Of a stretch of DNA of 64,000 nucleotides, positions 1 to 9,700 are shown piece by piece. Location: the NCBI GenBank assembly GCA_022360015.1, contig JAKSDQ010000331.1, positions 1 to 64,000 of the forward strand, given 5' to 3'. Position numbers and translations under genes: made by a program. Under the pieces are notes generated by a model, which had not been told where the DNA came from, searched no databases, and saw nothing but the letters and a program-made list of their open reading frames with translations. Each line of letters begins with the position of its first letter. Position 1 is the first letter of the stretch. The DNA is from Cytophagales bacterium. Lineage in GTDB: Bacteria; Bacteroidota; Bacteroidia; Cytophagales; Cyclobacteriaceae.

Positions 1-1
1 A

Positions 2-205
2 AGCAAAGACCCTCATGATCAGCAACTAAAAGTGATGCTTTCTAAAGCCCGCAATAACTCCCTGGAGGGCGCCTTTGGTAACCACAAAAACCATTACAAG
101 TTGGGCAGGATCAGGGTGAGAAGTCCTCAAACTCAGCTATTGGTGGTTTATGTGGGCATTATGGCCGCCAATGCCAAGCAGATCAGCACCAGGCTGGCTG
201 CCTAG
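2..205 (+). CDS. Transposase, C-terminal fragment (5' end outside window)
   Basis: An open frame runs in from the left edge and stops at TAG 203-205, giving about 67 residues. It contains LEGAFGNHKNHYKLGRIRVR followed by a hydrophobic stretch ending in GIMAANAKQI. This resembles the end of DDE transposases of the IS4/IS5/IS1182 superfamily, where a Glu before a G-x-F-G segment is the third catalytic acid and the protein ends in a hydrophobic helix. The family assignment is by recall of motif shape only. No terminal inverted repeat could be defined downstream, so the element boundary is unknown. It sits next to a region of surface and toxin genes, a common place for insertion sequences. Confidence 0.6.
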   Translation, partial: SKDPHDQQLKVMLSKARNNSLEGAFGNHKNHYKLGRIRVRSPQTQLLVVYVGIMAANAKQISTRLAA

Positions 206-923
206 AAATGGCAACTCTTACAGGTTGAACCAAAGGGAGAGGTATGCCCTTTTCTCTGAAAAATTGCTGACAATCAGCATATTATAAATAAAAATAAGAC
301 CAATTAAAAAAGACAATTGTATTATTCTAAGAAAATGAACCTATCTACAACCGGTAACAGAAAAAATCAAACCAAAGAAAATTTGGTTACTGCTATCCTA
401 AGTAATTTTCCAGGTCACCGGTTTTTAATTCACGGTAAGAAATATAAGATGTAGTTGTTGGGGCCCTTGACTGAACCTGTTTGAAATCATGATTGAACAA
501 TTAACATGTGTAAGGAAGATTGTAATTAGTTTCAAAAGTCTGTCTTATCAAGTGCTAACTATTACATATAATTTTTATGTGATATGGGATATAATTCCAG
601 GCTCACTTACTAATTCTCTTCCAAAATGCCTTTTTGCGCTTCAGCACCAAAGTAAATAGACTATCCGCCTTTGATCCAGGATTTTCAAACTTAATCTCGG
701 CTATGGCTTGCTTTCTCCTGAAGATATTGAAAGGAACTTTACCAGGTCACTATTCCTGATTACCTTGATCACCTGCTACTCTCATGTAGCACATCATCTT
801 TCTAAACTTCACAAATAAAATATCATGAAATCGACATTAAAAATTCGGACGCGATTTTACACCAACCGAGGATGAATTTTTAATCAAAGATTTCATGTGG
901 CCATTAAAAATAAACTTATATAT
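206..923. other. Intergenic region without a recognisable gene
   Basis: About 700 bases, mostly AT-rich. I see a weak hairpin (AAAGGG ... CCCTTT, 232-252) just after the transposase stop and a small one (GCTGA-CAA-TCAGC) near 267. On the minus strand a 40-codon open stretch (roughly 610-735) has no start context and resembles nothing I know. No RNA gene, promoter consensus or insertion-sequence end is clear. Confidence 0.4.
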
Positions 924-1841
924 ATGAAAAGTTTTTTTACACTTTGTTTCTTTACCTGTTTAAGCGCTTTTAATAATACTTCCGGTCAAACGCTCTATGC
1001 TCCGGGGGGAAGCGCCGGTATTGAGGACTCGAACAATAGTAATGTCGGTGTGGCTGATCCGTTGGAGAAAATTCATATGGTGGGCAATCTTAAATTAGAT
1101 GGCCATGCTGGAGTGATATTCAATACACCCAATGCCACCAGCGATCCTTACAACTTCATTGCTTTTTCAAGAGAGGATGAAAAGAAATGGCTTATTGACC
1201 ATGGAACCGTGCAAACCAATAACCTAAGATTTTTAAGGTTTTCATGTGATCAGTTTAAGACTTTTTTAAATCTTGACTATGACAACTTCGAATTTGAAAT
1301 TTTAAATACGAAGGTTGGCATCGGTACCTCCTCATCCGCCTTTCAAATTCATATGAAGGGTCCAATTGGCGGGTCTGCATTGGGTATGGGAAGAAATGGA
1401 AAATTATGGCGCTTTGACTTGGATTTTACCGAGGCTGGGAAATTATACATTAGTCATACTAATAAATCAAATGTGTTGGTTTTATCGAGGTATGGAAATA
1501 TTGGGGTCGGTACCGCCAACCCCGATGCCAAACTCACCGTTGCTGGCAAGATCCATTCCCGGGAAGTAAAGGTAACTGTCAATGCCGGAGCCGACCATGT
1601 TTTCAAGGATGATTATCCACTTACAGGGCTTGAGAAACTGGAGGATTTTATTAATGAAAATCACCACCTACCTGAAATAGCCCCGGCAAAGGAAATGGTA
1701 GAAAACGGCTTAGAAGTCGGCGAATTTCAAATAAAGCTGCTACAAAAAATCGAAGAGCTCACGCTTTACATTATCAATCAACAAAAGGAAATTAAAGCAC
1801 TCAAGGAAAAGGTTTCCGGTATGGAAAATTCTCAGAGGTAA
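924..1841 (+). CDS. Secreted fibre-like protein with VGIGT repeats and C-terminal coiled coil
   Basis: 305 residues from the ATG at 924. A GTG further upstream (897) only adds nine residues ahead of the signal peptide MKSFFTLCFFTCLSAFNNTSGQ-type start, so 924 is preferred. The body holds short beta motifs of the VGIGT-x-P-x-KLTVAGKI type (around residues 140 and 195). The C terminus has HLPEIAPAKEM followed by a long amphipathic helix (LLQKIEELTLYIINQQKEI). This is a common Bacteroidota secreted family, often annotated as tail-fibre-like; the architecture suggests a trimeric fibre, but no enzymatic function is visible. Two related genes lie nearby (1939-2887 and 12285-13160), flanking the RHS gene, so it probably belongs to a surface adhesion or toxin-display locus. 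Confidence 0.7.
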   Translation: MKSFFTLCFFTCLSAFNNTSGQTLYAPGGSAGIEDSNNSNVGVADPLEKIHMVGNLKLDGHAGVIFNTPNATSDPYNFIAFSREDEKKWLIDHGTVQTNNLRFLRFSCDQFKTFLNLDYDNFEFEILNTKVGIGTSSSAFQIHMKGPIGGSALGMGRNGKLWRFDLDFTEAGKLYISHTNKSNVLVLSRYGNIGVGTANPDAKLTVAGKIHSREVKVTVNAGADHVFKDDYPLTGLEKLEDFINENHHLPEIAPAKEMVENGLEVGEFQIKLLQKIEELTLYIINQQKEIKALKEKVSGMENSQR

Positions 1842-1851
1842 AAAAAATTCA

Positions 1852-1873
1852 GGGTGACATACTTATGTCACTC
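1852..1873. repeat. GTGACAT hairpin, copy 1
   Basis: GGGTGACAT, a 4-nt loop, then ATGTCACTC form a 9-bp stem with one G-U pair, 10 bases after the stop of the fibre-like gene. There is no T-tract after it. Related hairpins with the same GTGAC core occur at 12053-12073 and 13217-13237. Confidence 0.6.
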
Positions 1874-1938
1874 TCCCAACTTATCTTTAATACCAATAAT
1901 TTACCAGTTTAAACCTCGATTTTTAAAATTTAAAAATT

Positions 1939-2448
1939 ATGAGACAGAAACACTTAAAACGAAAAATCGTTGTGATGGCTTTTAACACATTACTTTTCCA
2001 TTTCACGCTTGTTTTTTCCACTTACGGTCAGGTGGGCTTGTTCGAACAAATAGAGCTTAACAGGGTTTCATGGCCTCATATTAGGTTTGCGGAAGGTGGG
2101 GTGGATGTTGCCAGAATTCAGGGGGTTGATGGAAAATTTGCTGTCACTTCCGTCAATGGAGTTGATCAACTGTTTACAGTAAACACTTCCGGAGGCAATG
2201 TCGGTATAGGTACCAATAACCCTACCGCTAAACTTGATGTAAGAGCTGGATATATTCGTAGTCTTAATAATAACCGTGCAGGAGGTGCCATTGTACAATC
2301 ATTGTATGACCCGGAAACCAGCTTTGCCCGGGCCGTATTTTCCCACAATGCTTACTGGGATTTCACCACCAACCAATGGAATATAATGGGAATAGGCGCC
2401 AATGACGCCCACCCAAACAATACTAATTCCCAATCAAGGAGGATTTAA
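1939..2448 (+). CDS. Secreted fibre-like protein, N-terminal part of a frameshifted gene
   Basis: 169 codons. A basic N terminus and a hydrophobic signal segment end in STYGQ. A VGIGTNNPTAKLDV motif lies near residue 92. After NIMGIGANDA the frame runs into NNTNSQSRRI and stops. The expected continuation (TILIPNQGGFNF) is in the +1 frame from about 2407, so the family C terminus is encoded by the overlapping ORF at 2402-2887. The two halves together would make a roughly 315-residue protein like its neighbour at 924. One indel in the C-rich stretch near 2407-2416 explains the break. Either the gene is a recent pseudogene or the base is a sequencing error. Confidence 0.65.
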   Translation: MRQKHLKRKIVVMAFNTLLFHFTLVFSTYGQVGLFEQIELNRVSWPHIRFAEGGVDVARIQGVDGKFAVTSVNGVDQLFTVNTSGGNVGIGTNNPTAKLDVRAGYIRSLNNNRAGGAIVQSLYDPETSFARAVFSHNAYWDFTTNQWNIMGIGANDAHPNNTNSQSRRI

Positions 2449-2887
2449 TTTTATCGTTCATCAATCTGAAGGCAACTTCCCTAAATCATTAACCCATGTG
2501 GATTTTGTAGCAGGCACAAAAATGATTTTAAACAGAGATGGAAGACTTGGCGTAGGTACAGCAAATCCAGGCCCATTCAGACTGGCAGTCAACGGAAACA
2601 TCCGGGCCAAAGAAATCAAAGTAGAAACAGGCTGGCCAGATTTTGTATTTGAAGATGATTATGATCTTCCCACACTGGAAGAGGTAGAAAAATATATTAA
2701 AACCCATAGACACTTGCCTGAAATCCCCTCTGCAAAAGAGGTAGAGGAGAATGGTGTGGAACTGGGTAAAATGGATTCGAAGCTTTTGCAAAAGATTGAA
2801 GAACTAACCCTTTACATTATAGACCAGGAGAAAAGAATCAAGAAACTTGAAGCGATAAATACACAGTTGATGAAAGAAAGAAAATAA
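2402..2887 (+). CDS. Secreted fibre-like protein, C-terminal part of a frameshifted gene
   Basis: 161 codons in the frame +1 to the upstream half, overlapping it by 47 bases. It carries LGVGTANPGPFRLAVNGNIR, then a segment with FVFEDDYDLPTLEEV, HLPEIPSAKEVEENG and a terminal coiled coil (LLQKIEELTLYIIDQEKRI). This is the family's conserved C-terminal block and lacks a signal peptide of its own. The ATG at 2402 is unlikely to be a natural start; the protein probably began at 1939 before a one-base frameshift. A 92-nt gap with a hairpin separates it from the RHS gene. Confidence 0.6.
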   Translation: MTPTQTILIPNQGGFNFIVHQSEGNFPKSLTHVDFVAGTKMILNRDGRLGVGTANPGPFRLAVNGNIRAKEIKVETGWPDFVFEDDYDLPTLEEVEKYIKTHRHLPEIPSAKEVEENGVELGKMDSKLLQKIEELTLYIIDQEKRIKKLEAINTQLMKERK

Positions 2888-2903
2888 CCAAATAAAATAA
2901 ACA

Positions 2904-2940
2904 AACGAGGAGTGACAGTTTGGCGACCACACCCCTCGTT
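2904..2940 (+). terminator. Hairpin after the frameshifted fibre-like gene
   Basis: AACGAGG pairs with CCTCGTT (7 bp), with a further GTG/CAC inside. It begins 17 bases after the stop at 2887 and lies before the RHS gene. A T-rich stretch follows only loosely, so it may be a weak or factor-assisted terminator. Confidence 0.45.
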
Positions 2941-2978
2941 GCATTAAATTTTACATTGAACTACAAAACTGTAATCAA

Positions 2979-5900
2979 ATGCATAAAGTAAATACGTGTT
3001 TTACCAGGCTAACGTTTGTTTTTCTTGCGCTAATGACCCATGCCAGGATTGGCCTTGGGCAAGGCGTTCCTGTTCCGCCATCACCTAATGCCTCTGCGTT
3101 GTTGGAGTATGCGAATGTGCCGGTGAATTATTATAACGGTTTGCCAGCAATAGAGGTGCCTTTATATGATTTGCCGGGAAGGCAGTTATCTGTGCCTGTC
3201 AGCTTAAGTTATCATGCCTCGGGAATCAAGGTGCAGGATGTAGCCAGTTCCTATGGATTGGGCTGGAATTTGAATGCAGGCGGAGCGATTACAAGAGTGG
3301 TTAGAGGGTTGCCTGACCATTGGATAAACAGGAATGGTAGGAATGTGACGGTAGACCCTGCTTCAAATTCCGATATCTTTCGATCTCATTGGGAGATTGC
3401 CACTGAAATACAGGACGGACAGCCGGATGTATTTTACTTTAACTTTATGGGAAGAACAGGAAGTTTTGTCCTGGACTATAACGGTGATGCGGTACTTATT
3501 CCCTATCAAAATTTGAAAATCAAGCCTGCCATCGGACCAAGAGGAATTGGTTATTGGGAAATTACCGATGAAAACGGCACCAAATTCACCTTTGGTGACA
3601 CCCCAGCTTCGGTAGAAAAAACTTCCAAAAACACAATGGATGAATTTGAAAATTATAATACCAATAATGAATACGAATTTGAGTCTGCCTGGTATCTTTC
3701 CAAAGCGAGGTCTGCCTTTAATGATGAAGTTACTTTTACTTATTCTGCCGGATCCCGGATTGAGTATAACTATTTTTCTGAGATTATTGAAACAACTGAT
3801 ATAAATGTAGATAAATGTTATAGCCGTGAAGAAAGGAATACAAGAATAAGGATTTTATCACCTAAATATCTAAATGAAATAACAACCTCAAAGGCAACAG
3901 TAAAATTCACATTTTTAGGAACAGGTACACAAAGACGTGATTTAATGAATGGTAAGTATTTAGATAGAATTGAAATCAAAAACCTTTCAAGTCAGGTAGT
4001 TAAAGCTTACTTTTTTGAATATGGTTATTTTGATGCTAATTACACTTTGCCAAAACCGGGGCACGCTTTGGATAATTATGATTGGTGTAATAGCAGTGAT
4101 TGTTATAGGTTGAAACTCCTGAAAATTAAGGAAAATACCCGTTCAAACCCAATCAATTTCAGAGAATTTAAATACAATGAAGATGTTCATTTACCAGCCA
4201 GGAATGGCGTTTTTCTCGATCATTGGGGCTATTTCAATGGCAGGGAAAATTACCCGTTATTTCACCCTTGCCTTCGGGACCCTTACAGTAAAACACCTGA
4301 TATTAACGATGGTAATATCGATATTTCCGGGCAGTTAAAAGCTCCTTTAACTTCATCTGCCAAAGCAAACATGTTAACCGATATTATTCTGCCAACAGGT
4401 GGTTCCACCAAATTTGAATATGAAGGCAATGCAATTGGAGGAAGGGCATATGGCGGCCTGAGGATTCGTAAAATCAGCGCTCACGACGGAGTCGATGCCA
4501 ACAAAAATATTGTCAGAACTTTCAATTATCTCGAAGGCAATGGTTTACGTAATCCTTCTTATTATGTTAGCACCAGGACTGGACAAATTGGACCGAACTA
4601 TTTCTTTTTTTTCGGTATATTACAGATAAATGGATTTACTATAAAATCCAACAGTATCATTTATTCCGAATCCTTTGTGCCCCTGTTTGATCTGAATGGA
4701 TTAAATGTTGGATATACCAAAGTCAGCGAGCGTTTCACAAACGGTAGTCGAATAGAATATCAGTATACCGGATTTAAAACGGATAACAACGGCTATGACC
4801 ATAGAGACGTTGAACCTGAAAAAGCATATTTCACAAAATATCCGGGGGGATCATATTCAAAAATATCATCGGGGTCTTTCATTCAGGACGAGCCGTACAC
4901 ATTTACTCCAAATACTTCAAAGGCCTTTGAGAGGGGGTTATTGGAAAGCCGGACGGTTTACAACAGTAGTGGCCAGATAATTTCTAAGATAACCAATGAA
5001 TATGATTTTGAACAGCCAGTTAAAAGAGTCGTAAAAGGTTATAAATCAAGATTTTATCCTGGTTTTTTGTCTCAAACCGGCAATGTCGATTTATATGCTA
5101 CCGGGATATATGAATACATCAGCAAACCTGTCTTTCTAAAAAAATCAACAACAGAAACCTATGACCAGGACTTTCCCGGTGATGAGAACAAGAAAATCGT
5201 TTGGGTAAGTGATTACACATTTGACCCACACTATTTGCAATTAACCGAGGTCAAGCGCTATAACCCCCGAGAAACCGAACAATATATCAATCAGTACAAA
5301 TACAGCACAGATTTTGATTTGTCCGGCATCTGTATTGATGAATATATTCGATGTCGTGATCGTTGTCCACCAAGAGATGGAAATTGCATTGATGCATGCA
5401 ATAATGCCCGGGATGCTTGTAATAATCAGGCCAACCTGAGCGAAAACGTCAGTGCCCTTCAATCAATGGTAGATCGCCATATGACCCATCAAATAGTGGA
5501 AACTCAGGAATGGGTATCCGACAACAATGGCACTCAACTGGTCAATGCTACCTTGATAAAATTTAAGAAAGAAGGTATAGGAAATACAGAAATGTATCTT
5601 CCCTCCACAGTTTGGACATTGAATGATATGAGATCATTGTCTAATTACACAAAAGCTCGCATAAACAAACAAGGAAAATTTATATACGAAACCGATATGC
5701 GCCTGATTCATATCTATTTGGACTATGACGACAACTATGGAAATTTACTTAAAGAAAAAGGCCGTGATGAAATAGTCACCAAGTACAATTGGGATGCTAC
5801 AAAAAGCCTCCTAACCTCCGTGGTTGTTGATGAGGGTACCGGTGGAAAAAACTTTACAACATCCTATACCTATAAGAGCCTGGTAGGCGTTGAAACGGTC

Positions 5901-6770
5901 ACAGACCACAATGGTTTGGTTACAAGATTTGAATATGACGGCTACAACCGCCTGAAATTAGTTAGGAACCATGAAAATAAAATAGTGGCCAGTTATGAAT
6001 ACAATTACACCGGTGAAAATGGTTCCAACTACAATTATGTGAAGGCTGAGAACATGTTGGTCGGATCGACATCCCCGGGCAGTATATCGACCAACGATAA
6101 AAACGTCACCATCAACTATTTTGATGGCCTGGGCCGCCCAATACAGCAGGCTTATTTAAAGGCCTCACCCCCGGGATATAACAATAACAATATCATACAG
6201 CTTTTTGAATATGACAACCAGGGACTTCAAAAAAAGAACTATTTACCCTACATGGCAAACAGTAATGCCACGGCCGTCAACAGTGTTTTCAGACCTAATG
6301 CTGTCAATGAACAGGCTAACTTTTACAACAGCGCCCAAAATAGTGTAGTGCGGGACCTTCGTCCATTTGTTGAAAATGAATTTGAAAACACACCGCTAAA
6401 CAGGGTGCTGAATTCCTTTGGCCCGGGCAAGCTGTGGAAAGATAACAATAGAAAAGTGACTACCCGGTTGAAAGTGGCGGCAGGAAATACATGCAGAAAA
6501 TGGACTATAGTGAATGACCTACCTGTTTCCACCAGCGAATATCCTGCAAATACCCTTACCTTTGTGGAAAGTACCGATGAAGAAAACAGAAAAGTGCGTG
6601 AATATTCAGATTCAAGAGGTCTCATGATATTAAGAGAGGTACAGGAGAATGCTACCACCTGGCTGCAGACCTACTATGTGTACGATGGTTATGGGAATTG
6701 CGCTTCATTATTCCCCCCGAAGCATCGGCTAACCTTCGCCCAACCCCATCAAACGGACAGAATCCAATAG
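2979..6770 (+). CDS. RHS-repeat protein, N-terminal part (frameshifted at about 6697)
   Basis: 1263 codons. A signal peptide (residues 1 to about 28) is followed by the Bacteroidota RHS N-terminal block: VNYYNGLPAIEVPLYDLPG, then LSYHASGIKV and GLGWNLNAGG. A Cys-rich insert sits near residues 785-820 (CIDEYIRCRDRCPP, then CIDACNNARDAC). RHS/YD repeats follow, with the DGLGRPIQQAYLKA block typical of the DUF6443-like region near residue 1050. The reading frame is lost after YVYDGYGN: the next codons give CASLFPP, while the +2 frame gives the expected LRFIIPPEA. A missing T in AATTTG (now AATTG, 6696-6700) fully explains this. Together with 6698-10270 it would encode a roughly 2430-residue secreted RHS polymorphic toxin. 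Confidence 0.8.
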   Translation: MHKVNTCFTRLTFVFLALMTHARIGLGQGVPVPPSPNASALLEYANVPVNYYNGLPAIEVPLYDLPGRQLSVPVSLSYHASGIKVQDVASSYGLGWNLNAGGAITRVVRGLPDHWINRNGRNVTVDPASNSDIFRSHWEIATEIQDGQPDVFYFNFMGRTGSFVLDYNGDAVLIPYQNLKIKPAIGPRGIGYWEITDENGTKFTFGDTPASVEKTSKNTMDEFENYNTNNEYEFESAWYLSKARSAFNDEVTFTYSAGSRIEYNYFSEIIETTDINVDKCYSREERNTRIRILSPKYLNEITTSKATVKFTFLGTGTQRRDLMNGKYLDRIEIKNLSSQVVKAYFFEYGYFDANYTLPKPGHALDNYDWCNSSDCYRLKLLKIKENTRSNPINFREFKYNEDVHLPARNGVFLDHWGYFNGRENYPLFHPCLRDPYSKTPDINDGNIDISGQLKAPLTSSAKANMLTDIILPTGGSTKFEYEGNAIGGRAYGGLRIRKISAHDGVDANKNIVRTFNYLEGNGLRNPSYYVSTRTGQIGPNYFFFFGILQINGFTIKSNSIIYSESFVPLFDLNGLNVGYTKVSERFTNGSRIEYQYTGFKTDNNGYDHRDVEPEKAYFTKYPGGSYSKISSGSFIQDEPYTFTPNTSKAFERGLLESRTVYNSSGQIISKITNEYDFEQPVKRVVKGYKSRFYPGFLSQTGNVDLYATGIYEYISKPVFLKKSTTETYDQDFPGDENKKIVWVSDYTFDPHYLQLTEVKRYNPRETEQYINQYKYSTDFDLSGICIDEYIRCRDRCPPRDGNCIDACNNARDACNNQANLSENVSALQSMVDRHMTHQIVETQEWVSDNNGTQLVNATLIKFKKEGIGNTEMYLPSTVWTLNDMRSLSNYTKARINKQGKFIYETDMRLIHIYLDYDDNYGNLLKEKGRDEIVTKYNWDATKSLLTSVVVDEGTGGKNFTTSYTYKSLVGVETVTDHNGLVTRFEYDGYNRLKLVRNHENKIVASYEYNYTGENGSNYNYVKAENMLVGSTSPGSISTNDKNVTINYFDGLGRPIQQAYLKASPPGYNNNNIIQLFEYDNQGLQKKNYLPYMANSNATAVNSVFRPNAVNEQANFYNSAQNSVVRDLRPFVENEFENTPLNRVLNSFGPGKLWKDNNRKVTTRLKVAAGNTCRKWTIVNDLPVSTSEYPANTLTFVESTDEENRKVREYSDSRGLMILREVQENATTWLQTYYVYDGYGNCASLFPPKHRLTFAQPHQTDRIQ

Positions 6771-9700
6771 CCTTCGTGGATACCCCTTTAACGCTACCGC
6801 CCAAAAATTTTAACAATTACGTTTATAACAACCCCGGAAGCATTACCCTTGCTCCCGGATTTCAACACAATGCCGCTACGGAAGGGAATTTTTCGATAAC
6901 CATAGGTGTAACGCCTGCATATGCCCAGGAAACCTATATGTACCAGTTCCAATATGATGAGGAGCAACGGCTGATTAAGCAAAAAGACCCCGGAGCGGAT
7001 TGGGTGTTTTACGTGTATGACAAATGGGACAGACTTGTGATGAGTCAGGATGGCTTCCAGCGCTCAAAATCAACCAGGGAGTGGACTTTTGTAAAGTATG
7101 ACCGCCTCAACAGGGCAGTTATGACAGGTATTTATAAAAGTAATGCCAATCACAACACCATGATCAATCATGTCAAAGCCAGTAACAACCGATATGAAAA
7201 CACTGCTAATTCTGCTACAGGCTATGGTTTTACAGCTACCTATCCGACAGCAATCACTGTCAATGATTTGTTGACAGTGAATTATTTTGATGGTTATAGT
7301 TTTAAAAACAATCCCGCCTGGGATGCTGAAAATACGGAAACCGCCTATAATTTCAATAATCCACCAGGATATAACAACACCCGGCAAACCGCTGTAAAGG
7401 GTTTGTCGACAGGTTCCAAAATTAAGATTTTGGGTAGTTCTAATTGGCTGAACAGTGTCGTTTATTATGACGATGATTACCAGGTGATCCAAGTTTACAA
7501 CGAAAATCACAAAGGGGGAATAGATAAGATCACCAACCATTTCAGCTTCAGCGGCAGAATGCTGAAATCCACCTATAGGCACCGCACTTCCTCAGAAGAT
7601 GTCGACTTATTGAGGGAATATGAATACGACCATGCAGGCCGGGTTACCAGGAATTATCTGACCATTGAAAATAATCCGAGGGTATTGCTGGCTTCTTTGA
7701 AATATAATGGAATTGGCCGGTTAATTGAAAAAAACCTCTACAGCAATAATAATGGTACCAGCTTTTTGCAGTCTGTTGATTTGCAGTATAACATCAGAGG
7801 CTGGCTGACGCATATCAACAACAGTGCACTAAGTAATGACGGCACTGACAATATGGCCCAGGCCGATTTGTTTGGCATGGAGTTAATTTATAATCAGTCC
7901 ACCATAAACCTCAATGGATCAAATACGCAAAGACAATTCAGTGGAAATATATCTGCTATAAAATGGCAAACAAACAACCTGGCCGATGATCCTGTGGAAA
8001 AGGCTTATGCCTATACCTATGATTACCTCAATCAATTAAAAACTGCCAGATATGCTACTAAATCCGGAAATACATGGACAGGCAGTGCGGGGCATTATGA
8101 TGTCAATAATCTGGCCTATGATAAAAATGGTAATATCAAATCCCTGAACAGGTATGCCAGGATAGAAGGTAGCAGAACAAGAATTGATGGGTTGAGCTAT
8201 AATTACGGTAGTACCAATCAATTAAAAAGTGTAGAAGATAATGGTCATGATGAAGGGTTTAAAAATGGCATTGCCGTTACTACTGAGTATAATTATGATG
8301 AAAATGGAAATATGGAATATGACTTGAATAAAGGGGTGGTAGGTGTCAGGTATAATTATTTAAACCTTCCTGAAGAAGTGGCGCTGTATGGTAACAAAAA
8401 AGTGCAATATACCTATGATGCGGCCGGTAACAAGCTTAAAAAGAGGATACTGGAGGGCAATACGGTAATAAATGAAATCGATTATGTAGGGGTTGCGCAG
8501 TATGAAGACAATCATTTATCCTTTTTATGGACTGATGAGGGCAGGGTGATTAAAAATGGCAATGATTATGAGTATGAATATTATTTGACCGACCATCAGG
8601 GGAATACCCGTTTGACTTTTGGTTACATGAAGGAAGTGGATGTCTATGAGGCCACCATGGAAACTGAAAACACTGCCAAAGAAAGCGCTGACTTCGTAAA
8701 ATTATCCACCCGCGCCAGCAATTCCACTTACAATATTACCCCTGATCACAAAGTCAACGGTACAGCCAATGAGGCTGCAAGACTAAACGGTAGTACCGGA
8801 AGTGCCATTGGTCCCGGAAAGGTATTTACCGTGAGTGCGGGAGACAAAGTCGATTTAAGTGTATTTGCTAAATATTCTCAATCTACCACTAATAGTAGCG
8901 CTGTCATCAATAATCTTGTGGCTGCGGTAACCGGTGCTTTTGGCATAGTCAATGGTGGTGAAACACAGGCATTGTATCAGGGCTTTGATGCTAATTTGTC
9001 CGGCCTCTCTTCCGGAATTGTCAGTAGCGGTACCCAGGTGCCCAAGGCCTATATCAATTACCTGATATTTGATAACAATAATGTTTTTCAACAATTTGGC
9101 TACCAGCAAATCACCACGGGTGCCAATAATGCTTTTGAACAATTGGCCCTGGCTGATATCAACGTACCGGTGAACGGCACTATGTATGTCTACGTAGCCA
9201 ACGAAAGCAGTGAAAACGTAGATGTTTGGTTTGACGACATCACCATCATCCATAGGAAAAACACCTGGGGCTTGCAGGTAACCAATTCAGCAGATTATTA
9301 CCCCTTTGGCGGTCAGATCAAAGCTTTGTCCTACCAGAAGCCCAGTAGCCTGGACAATGCCTATGGCTATCAGGGATTATATGCAGAATTGGATGAAAAC
9401 ACTGGCTGGCATGGTTTTGAGTTGAGGCAATATGATGCTTTTTTGGGACGTTGGACTAGTATGGATCCTTATGGTCAGTATGCGAGTCCGTACTTGGGGA
9501 TGGGGAATTCACCGGTTAGTGCTTTGGATCCCGATGGAGGATATGCTTTACCATTTTTGATTGGAGCAGCAGTTGGTGCTGGTATTGGATATGCGATTGA
9601 TAGAGATTGGAAAAGCGTTGTTGGAGGAGCTTTAATTGGTGGCATTGGCGCTCAGGCATTTTTGGGAGGAGCAAGTATATCTAACGCTAATTTTTTAGAA

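Noticed and set aside
610-735. Minus-strand 40-codon frame near the transposase fragment
   Set aside because: Could be a decayed transposase but the sequence matches nothing I can name; too short to claim.
897-923. GTG start of the first fibre-like gene
   Set aside because: It only adds nine residues ahead of a clear signal peptide starting at the ATG at 924.
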